Below, piece after piece: positions 24,049-32,135 of a DNA stretch of 64,000 bases (the stretch's first letter is position 1; each line of letters starts with the position of its first letter). The stretch spans positions 62,001-126,000 of the forward strand of contig JAEUKB010000041.1 in the NCBI GenBank assembly GCA_016794365.1. The letters run 5' to 3'. The translations under genes and the position numbers were made by a program. The notes below the pieces were generated by a model. That model worked only from the letters and a program-made list of their open reading frames with translations. It had not been told where the DNA came from and ran no database searches. This stretch comes from Myxococcales bacterium (GTDB taxonomy: Bacteria > Myxococcota_A > Polyangia > Palsa-1104 > JAEUJZ01).

Positions 24049-25278
24049 CTAAAACCAGACAACGGCACCGACGGTGAGCGTGTCTTGGCGATCGGTTTCG
24101 ACATCGCGAGCGGAAAACAGCGACGCATCACTTGGCGCGGTAAAAAACACTTCTCCGTCGGAGTGATCGTGTCGATATTCGATTCGCACCAACAGTCCCG
24201 ACGCGACATTGAACTCTAGCGTGGCGGTTCCCGACGCAAGATAGTTCATTGCTGCGGGAAAAAAGATCGGTAGCTCGCCGTGACGTTCCCAGATCACGTC
24301 GCCGCGCGCCGCCAGCTGAAGCCAGCGCACAATCCGCAGCCGAACGTAGGTTGCTCCCGCCAGCCACATTGCCGTCGCTGACTGCTGTGGTTCAACGCCG
24401 AGCGAGCCATGCAAGCCAAACGCAAAGCGCCCGCCGAAGTACAGCGTCGCCCACGCATCAATCAGGTGTCGCCAGGATCGCGAGGCATCAAGCGGGTTTC
24501 GTTCGACGCCGGTAAAGTACAAAAGCGACGCTTGCAGACGATCGGGTCGGTTGTAGTAGAGCTGCCCGTAGAGCGACTTTTCGCCGTTGTTATCGACGAC
24601 GGAGTTCCAGCCATTGACGACGCCGATCGTCGCGGACCATGCCTCGCTGAGCTGCTGCGTCAGACGGACACCCGTGTGATAGAAGGGCAAGTTGAAGAAC
24701 AGGTCCGAGTGAGAAAACATCCAGTTTTCGCGCACGGCCATCGACTCAGGACCGATCGGCGACAAGAACACACCCGCTTGAATGAGCAGTCCGCGTCCGA
24801 GTGCGATCTTGTAGCCAAGGATCGCTTGCTGAATGAAGCGCCACGTCGCGGCATCGCTCGGACCGATCACGCTCGACGACAGATCCGCTCGCGAGCTGGG
24901 CTCTGCCAGGTAATAGGTGTTCGGCGTGTGTCCAATTTGCAGCGCGATCCGGGCCGAGATGCCCGACTTTTCATACTGCGCATCGACGACAGCGTTGGCG
25001 ATCGTGAAGGCGTTGTGACGGTTGTCAAAGCCTCGGTAGTTGGTGATTCCGCTCGGGGGACGGTTGAAGTTCCACTGATAAAAGCCTTCGGCGTAGCCCG
25101 CGATCATCAGCTTGCCGAGGCTGCCGTCGATCAGGATCGGGCTCTGCGTCGGGACAGAAAATGCCGTCGGAGATTCCTGCTGTGGCGTCGGATCTTGGGC
25201 GCGGACAGTGCGCACCGATCCAACAAGAACAGCGACGGACACTACGCAGCCGACAAGGAAAGCTCGTGCCGATGTCAT
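24049..25278 (-). CDS. Outer-membrane beta-barrel protein (porin-like)
   Basis: 409 residues with a cleavable signal (AFLVGCVVSVAVLVGSVRTVRAQ). The mature chain opens with a periplasmic-type segment (ILIDGSLGKLMIAGYAEGFYQWNFNRPPSGITNYRGFDNRHNAFTI is typical of the OmpL/BBP2 outer-membrane family), continues with alternating beta strands and ends in Trp-Phe, the usual barrel-assembly signal. The family forms channels or is structural; solute unknown. Its ATG overlaps the aminotransferase stop (ATGA), so both are translated together, an unusual pairing. Confidence 0.85.
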   Translation of the reverse strand: MTSARAFLVGCVVSVAVLVGSVRTVRAQDPTPQQESPTAFSVPTQSPILIDGSLGKLMIAGYAEGFYQWNFNRPPSGITNYRGFDNRHNAFTIANAVVDAQYEKSGISARIALQIGHTPNTYYLAEPSSRADLSSSVIGPSDAATWRFIQQAILGYKIALGRGLLIQAGVFLSPIGPESMAVRENWMFSHSDLFFNLPFYHTGVRLTQQLSEAWSATIGVVNGWNSVVDNNGEKSLYGQLYYNRPDRLQASLLYFTGVERNPLDASRSWRHLIDAWATLYFGGRFAFGLHGSLGVEPQQSATAMWLAGATYVRLRIVRWLQLAARGDVIWERHGELPIFFPAAMNYLASGTATLEFNVASGLLVRIEYRHDHSDGEVFFTAPSDASLFSARDVETDRQDTLTVGAVVWF

Positions 25279-26483
25279 AGCGATTCCACCTTCGCGAGCA
25301 GCCTTCGACAGCCTTCAGCCAGGTCCGCAGGCGCAGACAGCAGGCTGACCACAACGTACGCTTCGTCGGGAAAGTCAAAGAAATAGCCGGGATGAACGAT
25401 CATGTGCTCTTCGCAGAGCAGGCGAATCAGCCACTCTTCTTCCGACACAAGCCGAGGCAAGCGCAGCGTTGCATACCAGCCTCCTTCGACGGGAAGAAGC
25501 GTCACGGCGGATCCGGCAAGCTGGGTCTGTAACACCTGGAGACTGTCGGAAATCCGTCGGGAAATTCCTGAAAACAGGTGATCGCGCGCGCGCAGAAGTG
25601 CTGGCGTCGCAAGCTGAACCGGCGTTCCGACGGACAAGAACGTATCGGCGATTAGCTCCAGCCGCGCTTGCGCTTCGGTTCGCAGCGGCTCTGGTCCGGC
25701 GACCAAGATCCAGCCGAGCTTGAGCTGCGGCAGACCGAGCACTTTGGAAAAGCCCGACAGCACAAAGCGCAGCGCGGGAATCTGGGCAAGGGACGAAGGC
25801 AGCTCGGCACAGGACAAAAGACGCGGACCTTCGTGCGGACACGGATCGGCAAACGCGTAGTCGGAAAAGACCTCATCGACGATGAGCGCGAGATCGTGAT
25901 CGGAACAAAAAGAGAGCAGCGCTTCGGCTTCGTGCTGACGCAGATAGCTGCCGGTTGGGTTGTTCGGACTGACCGACAACAGCGCGCAGGTGCGATCCGA
26001 TCGGGCGTGCTCTAGCGCAGAAATGCTCAGGTGAAAGCGGCCATCGAAGCGCAGCGGATACGGACGAATCTCGACGCTGGCAAGGCTTCCCAAAAACGGC
26101 AAGAGCGGATAGCTCGGCTCGGGAAACAGCACCGCATCCCCGGGATTGCACAGAAGCTGAAACAGCCACGAATAGGCTTCGCTCGTGCTGGCACACAGGA
26201 CCAAGTGCTCGGGATCGATGCGTAGTCCACGACGGTGATAGTAGTCAGCGATGGCCAAGCGCGCGTCGAGCGCACCTTGCGGGGATGGCTCATAACGCAG
26301 CGCTTCGGGCGACGACAGCGGCGCAAGCAGCGACGCGGAATACAGCGCAGGCAGCGCCCGGGTGGGATTGGACACCACCAAGTCGAGCAGCGGCACGTCA
26401 CGCTGTCTCAGTTCACCAAGGAGCTGGGTAAAGCGATTCGTCAGTCCCTGCCATGGCAGACGAGACGAAAACTGGACTGTCAC
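25275..26483 (-). CDS. Class I/II PLP-dependent aminotransferase
   Basis: 402 residues, fold type I. Motifs: SNPTRALP at the N-terminus, YEPSPQGALDARLAIADYY, ASTSEAYSWLFQLLCNPGDAVLFPEPSYPLLPFL, VSPNNPTGSYL, VDEVFSDYAF and SGFSKVLGLPQLKLGW with the PLP-binding Lys. It is distinct from the aspartate-type enzyme at 39355. Amino acid substrate cannot be called. GTG start at 26483 with only a weak ribosome binding site. Operon with the outer-membrane barrel; divergent from uppS over 203 bp. Confidence 0.88.
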   Translation of the reverse strand: MTVQFSSRLPWQGLTNRFTQLLGELRQRDVPLLDLVVSNPTRALPALYSASLLAPLSSPEALRYEPSPQGALDARLAIADYYHRRGLRIDPEHLVLCASTSEAYSWLFQLLCNPGDAVLFPEPSYPLLPFLGSLASVEIRPYPLRFDGRFHLSISALEHARSDRTCALLSVSPNNPTGSYLRQHEAEALLSFCSDHDLALIVDEVFSDYAFADPCPHEGPRLLSCAELPSSLAQIPALRFVLSGFSKVLGLPQLKLGWILVAGPEPLRTEAQARLELIADTFLSVGTPVQLATPALLRARDHLFSGISRRISDSLQVLQTQLAGSAVTLLPVEGGWYATLRLPRLVSEEEWLIRLLCEEHMIVHPGYFFDFPDEAYVVVSLLSAPADLAEGCRRLLAKVESL

Positions 26484-26550
26484 ACGCGCTTTTTACCACG
26501 CGCTCACGGACCGCAGCCACGCGCGATTGTGTGACTGCGCAATGGGCTGC

Positions 26551-26604
26551 GTACCTGTGGGGCGCTGCGTACATGTGGGGCGCTGCGTACATGTGGGGCG
26601 CTGC
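26551..26604. repeat. Three 18-bp tandem repeats upstream of uppS
   Basis: GTACATGTGGGGCGCTGC in three head-to-tail copies (first has CTGTGG in place of ATGTGG), in the divergent promoter region between the aminotransferase and uppS. The last copy ends 82 bp before the uppS start. Each contains GTACATGT, itself near-palindromic. Confidence 0.9.
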
Positions 26605-26686
26605 ATCGATTCGGGACATGCAGAAGATCTGCCGCGCTCGGCTTTTTGTTGGAACGAGACAAACGCTCGTGTTAGGGCAGCTTGAA

Positions 26687-27439
26687 ATGGGCACTCAACC
26701 GCTGCTTCCGCCGGGACTTCGGCACGTTGCGATCATCATGGATGGCAACGGACGCTGGGCTCAGCAAAAGGGTCTGCCTCGGCTGGAAGGACACCGCAAA
26801 GGCGCACACTCGGTCCGTGAGGTCGTTCGCGCGGCCCGTCGGCTGGGTCTTTCGGCGCTGACGCTGTACGCGTTTTCGGAACAGAACTGGGAACGACCGC
26901 TCGAAGAAGTACAAGGTCTAATGCAGCTTCTGCACGACTACGTGATCGAAGAGCGCACCGAGATCCTGGAAAACGGCATTCGGCTGCAAGCGATCGGCAA
27001 CATCTCGCGACTGCCAGCGTATGTGCTGGCACCGCTGAGCAGCTTGATCGCAGAGTCGGCGCACAACCAAGACATGGTGCTGTCGTTGGCGCTGTCGTAC
27101 GGCGGTCAAGAGTCGCTGGCCGATGCGATGAAGAAGCTGGCGCACGAGGTCGCGCAACGCAGCCTCGATCCAGCGCAAATCAGCGAAGAAGCGCTGTCGG
27201 CACGGCTCAAGACGGCGGGACTGCCCAAGGTCGATCTGATGATTCGGACCTCCGGCGAGCAGCGCACCAGCAACTTTTTGCTATGGGAATCCACCCACGC
27301 CCGGTTCTACGCTACGCCTGTGCTGTGGCCTGACTTTGGCAAAGACGATCTGCTGATGGCGCTGAGCGCGTATCACAGCGACGATCCATCCGCCGCAGCC
27401 GATCCTGATTCTGCCAAGCCTGGGAGTCCCGATGTCTAA
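26687..27439 (+). CDS. uppS: Isoprenyl transferase (undecaprenyl diphosphate synthase)
   Basis: 250 residues. Makes C55 (or similar) cis-polyprenyl diphosphate from FPP and IPP as the lipid carrier for cell wall synthesis. Motifs: HVAIIMDGNGRWAQQKGLPRLEGHRKGAHSV with the catalytic Asp, LTLYAFSEQNWERP, SYGGQ, DLMIRTSGEQRTSNFLLWES and LWPDFGKDDL. Start 26687 chosen from homology; an in-frame ATG further up would add about 70 residues that contain the 18-bp repeats. Its last 8 bp overlap cdsA. No dxr or rseP follows, unlike the common cluster. Confidence 0.96.
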   Translation: MGTQPLLPPGLRHVAIIMDGNGRWAQQKGLPRLEGHRKGAHSVREVVRAARRLGLSALTLYAFSEQNWERPLEEVQGLMQLLHDYVIEERTEILENGIRLQAIGNISRLPAYVLAPLSSLIAESAHNQDMVLSLALSYGGQESLADAMKKLAHEVAQRSLDPAQISEEALSARLKTAGLPKVDLMIRTSGEQRTSNFLLWESTHARFYATPVLWPDFGKDDLLMALSAYHSDDPSAAADPDSAKPGSPDV

Positions 27440-28250
27440 CCTGGTCCTTCGATTCTTGACGGCGGTGGTGGCTGTTCCGCTGCTCATCCTCGCGATTCAG
27501 TGGCACGAACCATATGGCGTGTGGGCTTGGATCCTCATCGCGCAAGTCGCTGGCCTGCGCGAGTGGATGAACATGACGCTGCCCGCCGAGTCCGCCGCCA
27601 CTCGCTGGCTCGGTGTGCTAAGCGGCGTCGCGCTGGGCAACCTGTTTTGCTGGGTTCCCGACGGTCACATTCAGCAGTTCGGCCTGTTTGCGGTGACCTC
27701 GCTCGGGCTGCTCTACTTCTTGTTTGTTCACGGCAACATTGAAACCGTCGCGTCGCGCATGTCGATGTGGATGCTCGGCATCTTGTACGCGGGTGTGCTG
27801 ATTGTGCCGCTCGTGATGTTCAAGACCACACCCAAGCTCGGCGGAGGCTTCATCTATGTCTGCCTCACCAGCGCGTGGGTGTCCGATACCGGCGCGTACT
27901 TTGCGGGTCGATTCCTGGGTCCGATGATTCCCGCCAAGCTGTGGCCCACCGTCAGTCCCAAAAAGACCTGGATCGGCTCAGTCGGCGGACTCCTCGGGAG
28001 CGTGCTGGCGCTGTGCGTCGCCAAGCTGTGGTATCTGCCGATGCTGAGCTGGCTTGATGTCTTCGCCATCGCCATTCCCGCCAACATCCTCGGTCAGCTC
28101 GGCGACTTGGTGGAATCGCTCATCAAGCGCTCGGTGGGCGTCAAAGACTCCGGCGTCCTTTTGCCCGGTCACGGCGGCATGCTCGACCGCATTGATGCGC
28201 TGCTGCTCGTCGTTCCGTATGTCTACGCCTACGCCTACCTTCGCTTCTAG
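27432..28250 (+). CDS. cdsA: Phosphatidate cytidylyltransferase
   Basis: 272 residues, multi-pass membrane enzyme forming CDP-diacylglycerol from phosphatidic acid and CTP. Family signature near the C-terminus: SLIKRSVGVKDSGVLLPGHGGMLDRID. Upstream conserved SDTGAYFAGRFLGPMIPAKLWPTVSPKKTWIGSVGG. ATG overlaps uppS by 8 bp, and the next gene begins 32 bp before its stop. Confidence 0.96.
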   Translation: MSNLVLRFLTAVVAVPLLILAIQWHEPYGVWAWILIAQVAGLREWMNMTLPAESAATRWLGVLSGVALGNLFCWVPDGHIQQFGLFAVTSLGLLYFLFVHGNIETVASRMSMWMLGILYAGVLIVPLVMFKTTPKLGGGFIYVCLTSAWVSDTGAYFAGRFLGPMIPAKLWPTVSPKKTWIGSVGGLLGSVLALCVAKLWYLPMLSWLDVFAIAIPANILGQLGDLVESLIKRSVGVKDSGVLLPGHGGMLDRIDALLLVVPYVYAYAYLRF

Positions 28251-28920
28251 CGCACGGCGGCGCGTCATCGGCCAAGCGGCCTTGGCGATCCTGTTCCGCT
28301 ACGGCTGCTTCGTGGTGATGATTGCGCTGTCGTTGTGGGCCGAAAATCGACCGGCACCGCACCTACCGGACGCAATCATCGATCGGCTGCCCTATTTACC
28401 GACGGTCGATCGCTACAACTACTGGCTGCTCGGGCTGGGCTACGTGCCGATGGCGCTGCTCCTGCTCGTTCGCGATCCGAGCCGCTTTGCTCGCTACTGC
28501 GTAAGCGCCGGTCTGCTGTCGATTGTGCGCGGTCTGTGCATTTTGGCGACCGGCCTGGGCCCTGTGCGCGGACCGGATCTACACGCGGGACTGTTCGATC
28601 GCGAGCCCGGCTTGTTTTGGCGCGCGCTCCTCGATATGGCGAGTCCTTTTGGCCTGCTGCTGCGCGATGCTCCGCATGTGTATCTGACCAAAGACCTGTT
28701 CTTTTCCGGACACACCGGCGCGACGTTTCTGCTGCTGCTCTACACCTGGCCGCATCGCGCGCTGCGTCTGCCGATGCTCTGTTCCCACATCCTGGTGGTG
28801 CTGAGCGTCTTTTTCGCCCACCTGCACTACACCATCGACGTGATCGGAGCCTATGCGATGGCGCTCGCGCTGTTTGCCCTGCGCGAAGGCTGGCCCGACG
28901 GACTGCGCCCACGCACCTAG
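28219..28920 (+). CDS. PAP2/sphingomyelin-synthase-like membrane phosphatase
   Basis: 233 residues with about six transmembrane helices. Catalytic motifs of the PAP2_C (sphingomyelin-synthase-like) branch: LFFSGHTGATFLLLLYTWP and HLHYTIDVIGAYAMA, giving the His-His-Asp triad. Start ATG 28219 lies inside cdsA (MSTPTPTF), so the three genes uppS-cdsA-this are translationally linked. In this setting an undecaprenyl-diphosphate or phosphatidylglycerol-phosphate phosphatase, or a head-group transferase, is plausible. Its stop overlaps the convergent mscS stop at CTAG. Confidence 0.82.
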   Translation: MSTPTPTFASSARRRVIGQAALAILFRYGCFVVMIALSLWAENRPAPHLPDAIIDRLPYLPTVDRYNYWLLGLGYVPMALLLLVRDPSRFARYCVSAGLLSIVRGLCILATGLGPVRGPDLHAGLFDREPGLFWRALLDMASPFGLLLRDAPHVYLTKDLFFSGHTGATFLLLLYTWPHRALRLPMLCSHILVVLSVFFAHLHYTIDVIGAYAMALALFALREGWPDGLRPRT

Positions 28921-29753
28921 TCTGAATCGCCGCTGAGCAGCCGCACCTCGCACTGCGGAAACGGAATGCTGATCTGCTCTGCCCGGAAGGCTTCGACGAT
29001 CGCTTGGTTTAGCTCGCGCATCGCCGGATGAAAGTCCGCCACCGCCACCCACGGACGCACCGCAATTTGCAGCGCCGAGTCACCGAGCGCCACCACGCCG
29101 ATCACCGGCTCTAGCTCTTGCACCACCTTGGGACTTTGCCGCAGCACCTGTCGCAGCACCGCCAGCGTCCTCGGCAGATCCGTCGAATACGCCACTGAGA
29201 CGGACAGATGCAGCTGCCGCTGCGCACCGTAGTTGTGCAGCACTTCACCGACGATTTTGCGGTTGGGCACCACCACCTTCGAGCGATCCGGCAGGCTCAG
29301 CGTCGTCGAAAACAGATCGATCGAATCGACCCGGCCTTCGACCCCGATCATCGACACCCACTCTCCGATGCGAAACGGCTGCGTAAAGATGATGGTCAGC
29401 CCTGCCACCAAGTTGCCGAGCACGCCCTGCGCCGCCAGGCTCAGCCCGACGCCCGCCACACCCAAGCTGGCAAACAGCGGCAGCAGCTCGACCCCGAGGT
29501 TTTGCAGCGCCATCGTCACAAACAGCGCAAACACCACGCCCGCCAAGATCCGACTGAGCAGCTTCTGAAGCGGCGGCTCCACCCGCATCCGATCAAACCA
29601 GCGCGACGCCGTCCGACCTGTCCGGCTCGACACAAAGACTCCGACGCACAGGATCAGCCCGGCGGTCAGCACGCGCGGCCCGTAGCGCAGCCCCAGCTCG
29701 ATCAGCGCTTGCTTTCGGTGCTCCATCGCTTCAAGGCCGAGATCGTTCCACAT
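28917..29753 (-). CDS. Small-conductance mechanosensitive channel (MscS family)
   Basis: 278 residues, three N-terminal transmembrane helices and a cytoplasmic beta domain. TM3 and the pore region read LFASLGVAGVGLSLAAQGVLGNLVAGLTIIFTQPFRIGEWVSMIGVEGRVDSIDLFSTTL, a textbook MscS signature, followed by DRSKVVVPNRKIVGEVLHNYG. Releases solutes on hypo-osmotic shock. Its stop codon shares CTAG with the PAP2-like gene. Confidence 0.94.
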   Translation of the reverse strand: MWNDLGLEAMEHRKQALIELGLRYGPRVLTAGLILCVGVFVSSRTGRTASRWFDRMRVEPPLQKLLSRILAGVVFALFVTMALQNLGVELLPLFASLGVAGVGLSLAAQGVLGNLVAGLTIIFTQPFRIGEWVSMIGVEGRVDSIDLFSTTLSLPDRSKVVVPNRKIVGEVLHNYGAQRQLHLSVSVAYSTDLPRTLAVLRQVLRQSPKVVQELEPVIGVVALGDSALQIAVRPWVAVADFHPAMRELNQAIVEAFRAEQISIPFPQCEVRLLSGDSD

Positions 29754-29926
29754 GGTGTGCTCTCTTGATCCGTCGGAAACCGCTGTAGTTTAACGCACAA
29801 GCTGGCGCATCCGCACGCCCTGCCGACTTGCCTGTGGCTGCCCGATCACTTGGCTGCGACGAAGGCCCATTGACGATCGCCGCCGTTTCGCTAGAACCTT
29901 CTGCACTGGATCGAAGGAGATTTCCC

Positions 29927-30448
29927 ATGCGCACCGCCCGCGAGCTTCTCTCGCAGTACGCCACCTATCACCGCGACCGTCGCAACATCGCCACCCACTT
30001 TGTGGGCATTCCGATGATTGTCTTTTCCGTGGCAGAGCTGCTCAGCCGCGTGTCGATTGGCGGCCCCGGCTCGCCGATCACTGCCGCCGTGGTCATGTGG
30101 GTGCTCACCACCGTGTTTTACCTGAGCCGTCACGTCGTCGTCGGTGCAGCCACCAGCCTGGCCGTCGGACTCGCCGTCGTGGCCGGTCATCCGTTTGCGC
30201 AAGCTCCCTTGATGACCTGGCTTGGCGTCGGTGTAGGCAGCTTCGTCGTCGGCTGGATCATTCAGTTTGTCGGTCACTACTTCGAGGGCAAAAAGCCCGC
30301 CTTCGTCGATGACCTCATCGGCCTGCTCATCGGTCCGATGTTCGTGGTTGCCGAGGTTGTCTTTTTCCTCGGGCTCAGCAGCGATCTACGCGATCACATC
30401 GAGTCCACCGCAGGCAAGACCCTGATTCGCGATCTGCGCCGCGCCTAG
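29927..30448 (+). CDS. Mpo1-like (DUF962) membrane protein
   Basis: 173 residues. Start MRTARELLSQYATYHRDRRNIATHFVGIPMIVFSV matches the DUF962/Mpo1 family opening, with the conserved Tyr-His...Asn...His-x-x-Gly-x-P. HxxxP and the later GWIIQFVGHYFEGKKPAFVDDLIGLLIGPMFVVAEVVFFLG complete the pattern; four transmembrane helices. Yeast Mpo1 is an Fe(II) dioxygenase of 2-hydroxy fatty acid alpha-oxidation; conserved His residues are present here, so the same chemistry is possible. AAGGAGA supports ATG 29927. Confidence 0.85.
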   Translation: MRTARELLSQYATYHRDRRNIATHFVGIPMIVFSVAELLSRVSIGGPGSPITAAVVMWVLTTVFYLSRHVVVGAATSLAVGLAVVAGHPFAQAPLMTWLGVGVGSFVVGWIIQFVGHYFEGKKPAFVDDLIGLLIGPMFVVAEVVFFLGLSSDLRDHIESTAGKTLIRDLRRA

Positions 30449-30480
30449 CCACGCCACATCGACCCGACGCGCGGGCTGCG

Positions 30481-31653
30481 TTACTCGGCGGATCGACTGA
30501 CCTTCGACAGAAGCTCGGCGAGCTGCTGGGCGGGAAGGCTCTTGAGCAACCCCAGGATTTGATCGGGATCGGGACCGGACGACTTCGGACCGTCTGCTGC
30601 GCCTTGACCGCCGAGCAGGCTCGACACCTTGGTGGCTTTGGCGTTATCGACGCTGCTTTCCGACGCATAGTGCCGCGCTGTCATCGAAAACGATCCGTGT
30701 CCGAGCGCTCTGGCCACCGCGTCCGCCGTCGCACCACCTTCCAGCGCCAGCGTCGCATGCAGACCACGCAGCGAGTGAGGACAGACCGCCGGCACTTCCG
30801 CCAAGTGACACAGCCTGCGCACCTGTGACCAGAAGTAGTTCGTCGGTGGAACCTTTTCGCCTTTGTAAAACAGGAGCGCGCCCGGCGGCGTGATCTCGAC
30901 CTGTCGCAACAGCAGCGGACGCAGCACCTCGGGTACTTTCAGACGACGCCGCGCGTTCTTGGTCTTGCCCGACGGAACCCACAGCACCCGGCCTTCGTCA
31001 TCGACATCGCGAGCAATCCGCGCCGCCACTTCGCCCTGACGCAGACCCAAGTGCAGCATCAGCAGCGCACCGAGCGCGGCAGCGTCTCCAGCCTGGGCCA
31101 GCTCAATCGCTTTTTGCTCAAAGCGACGCGCTTCATCGATGCGAAGCTGCGGCTTGCCCACGCGCTTGCGACCAATCGGCGTGACCGACGCAAACGGGTT
31201 GTTTCGACACATGTCCTGCTTGATCGCGAACTCGTACAGCCTGCGCGCGAGCCCCAGCCGTCCGTGATGCGTCGCCGTCGCCAGCAGCTTTCCCGTCCGA
31301 GGATTGGGCGTCACGGTCAGCTCTTTGTAGAGCTTTTCCGCCTTTTCCTGGTTGATGCTCGCGAGCGAAGCGTTTTCCGGCAGCCACTCAAGCTGCGCAG
31401 CGGTCCATGCCACGCTCTCGGCCTTGATGCCGCGCGTTTCCGCCAGGTGTGCGCAAAACTGAGAGATCGCTTCCCCGATCGTATAGACCTGCTGCGAAGC
31501 GATGTCGTCGCGTAGCCTCGCCTTGGCCAGCTCCGCTTCTTCGTAGGTGCGAAAGCAGATGCTGCGCGTCTCTCCGTTTTCCGAGATCTTCAAGCGGTAC
31601 TTGTTGGGAGCATCCCGGTAGGGCCCCCAGATGTTGAGCGTTCCGGCTCTCAT
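30481..31653 (-). CDS. Tyrosine recombinase / site-specific integrase
   Basis: About 390 residues. C-terminal catalytic domain with the full set: Arg in LHLGLRQGEVAAR, His-x-x-Arg in HSLRGLHATL, His in ALGHGSFSMTARHYA and the nucleophile Tyr in ARHYAS. The N-terminal part is an Arm/SAM-like DNA-binding domain (GEAISQFCAHLAETRGIKAESVAWTAAQLEWL). No excisionase, tRNA, att duplication or phage gene is adjacent, and codon use is ordinary. ATG 31653 or TTG 31689 may be the start; neither has a clear ribosome binding site at good spacing. It could be a domesticated recombinase or a remnant of an integrated element. Confidence 0.87.
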   Translation of the reverse strand: MRAGTLNIWGPYRDAPNKYRLKISENGETRSICFRTYEEAELAKARLRDDIASQQVYTIGEAISQFCAHLAETRGIKAESVAWTAAQLEWLPENASLASINQEKAEKLYKELTVTPNPRTGKLLATATHHGRLGLARRLYEFAIKQDMCRNNPFASVTPIGRKRVGKPQLRIDEARRFEQKAIELAQAGDAAALGALLMLHLGLRQGEVAARIARDVDDEGRVLWVPSGKTKNARRRLKVPEVLRPLLLRQVEITPPGALLFYKGEKVPPTNYFWSQVRRLCHLAEVPAVCPHSLRGLHATLALEGGATADAVARALGHGSFSMTARHYASESSVDNAKATKVSSLLGGQGAADGPKSSGPDPDQILGLLKSLPAQQLAELLSKVSRSAE

Positions 31654-31703
31654 CCCTTTATCGTTACACGCCAGATAAGCTCGTGACAAGACCTACGTTT
31701 TTT

Positions 31704-32063
31704 TCATAAAGAGCGGGTGATTTCTACCGCTGCAAGCTCAGCATCAGCGACGGCTCCAGGCTTTTTCACCCGAACGGTAATGCTCTTTACCTTTCCTTCG
31801 TGAAGAGAAAGCACTTGGGACGCGATTCGCTCGGCCACGGTCTCGATCAAGCGATGGTGTCGCTCGCGAATCACCAGCCGGGCACAGTCGGCCAGTCGAT
31901 CGTAGTCGAGCGTGTCAGCCAGCTGCTCGCTCCGTCCCGCCGCTTGGGTGTCCGTCTCTGCACACAGATCAACGATCAGTCGCTGCGGCACAGCTTGCTC
32001 ATGCGGGTACACCCCGATGAGTCCATCCACCTTCAGTCCTTCGATACAGATTCGATCGCTCAT
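31704..32063 (-). CDS. folB: Dihydroneopterin aldolase
   Basis: 119 residues, folate pathway: cleaves 7,8-dihydroneopterin to 6-hydroxymethyl-dihydropterin and glycolaldehyde. Motifs: ICIEGLKVDGLIGVYPHEQAVPQRLIVDL at the N-terminus, LDYDRLADCARLVIRERHHRLIETVAERIA, SITVRVKKPGAVADAELAAVEI. Start ATG 32063 (MSDRICIEG) from homology. No folP or folK adjacent. Confidence 0.93.
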   Translation of the reverse strand: MSDRICIEGLKVDGLIGVYPHEQAVPQRLIVDLCAETDTQAAGRSEQLADTLDYDRLADCARLVIRERHHRLIETVAERIASQVLSLHEGKVKSITVRVKKPGAVADAELAAVEITRSL

Positions 32064-32135
32064 GGCTTGGTCGTCGCGCGGCAGCATACGACGGCCACGG
32101 CTTCGGTTACAACAGTCCGCTTGCGCACAGGCTCG

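Noticed and set aside
30449..31800. tRNA or att site next to the integrase
   Set aside because: No cloverleaf-forming sequence or direct repeat could be found by eye in the flanks.
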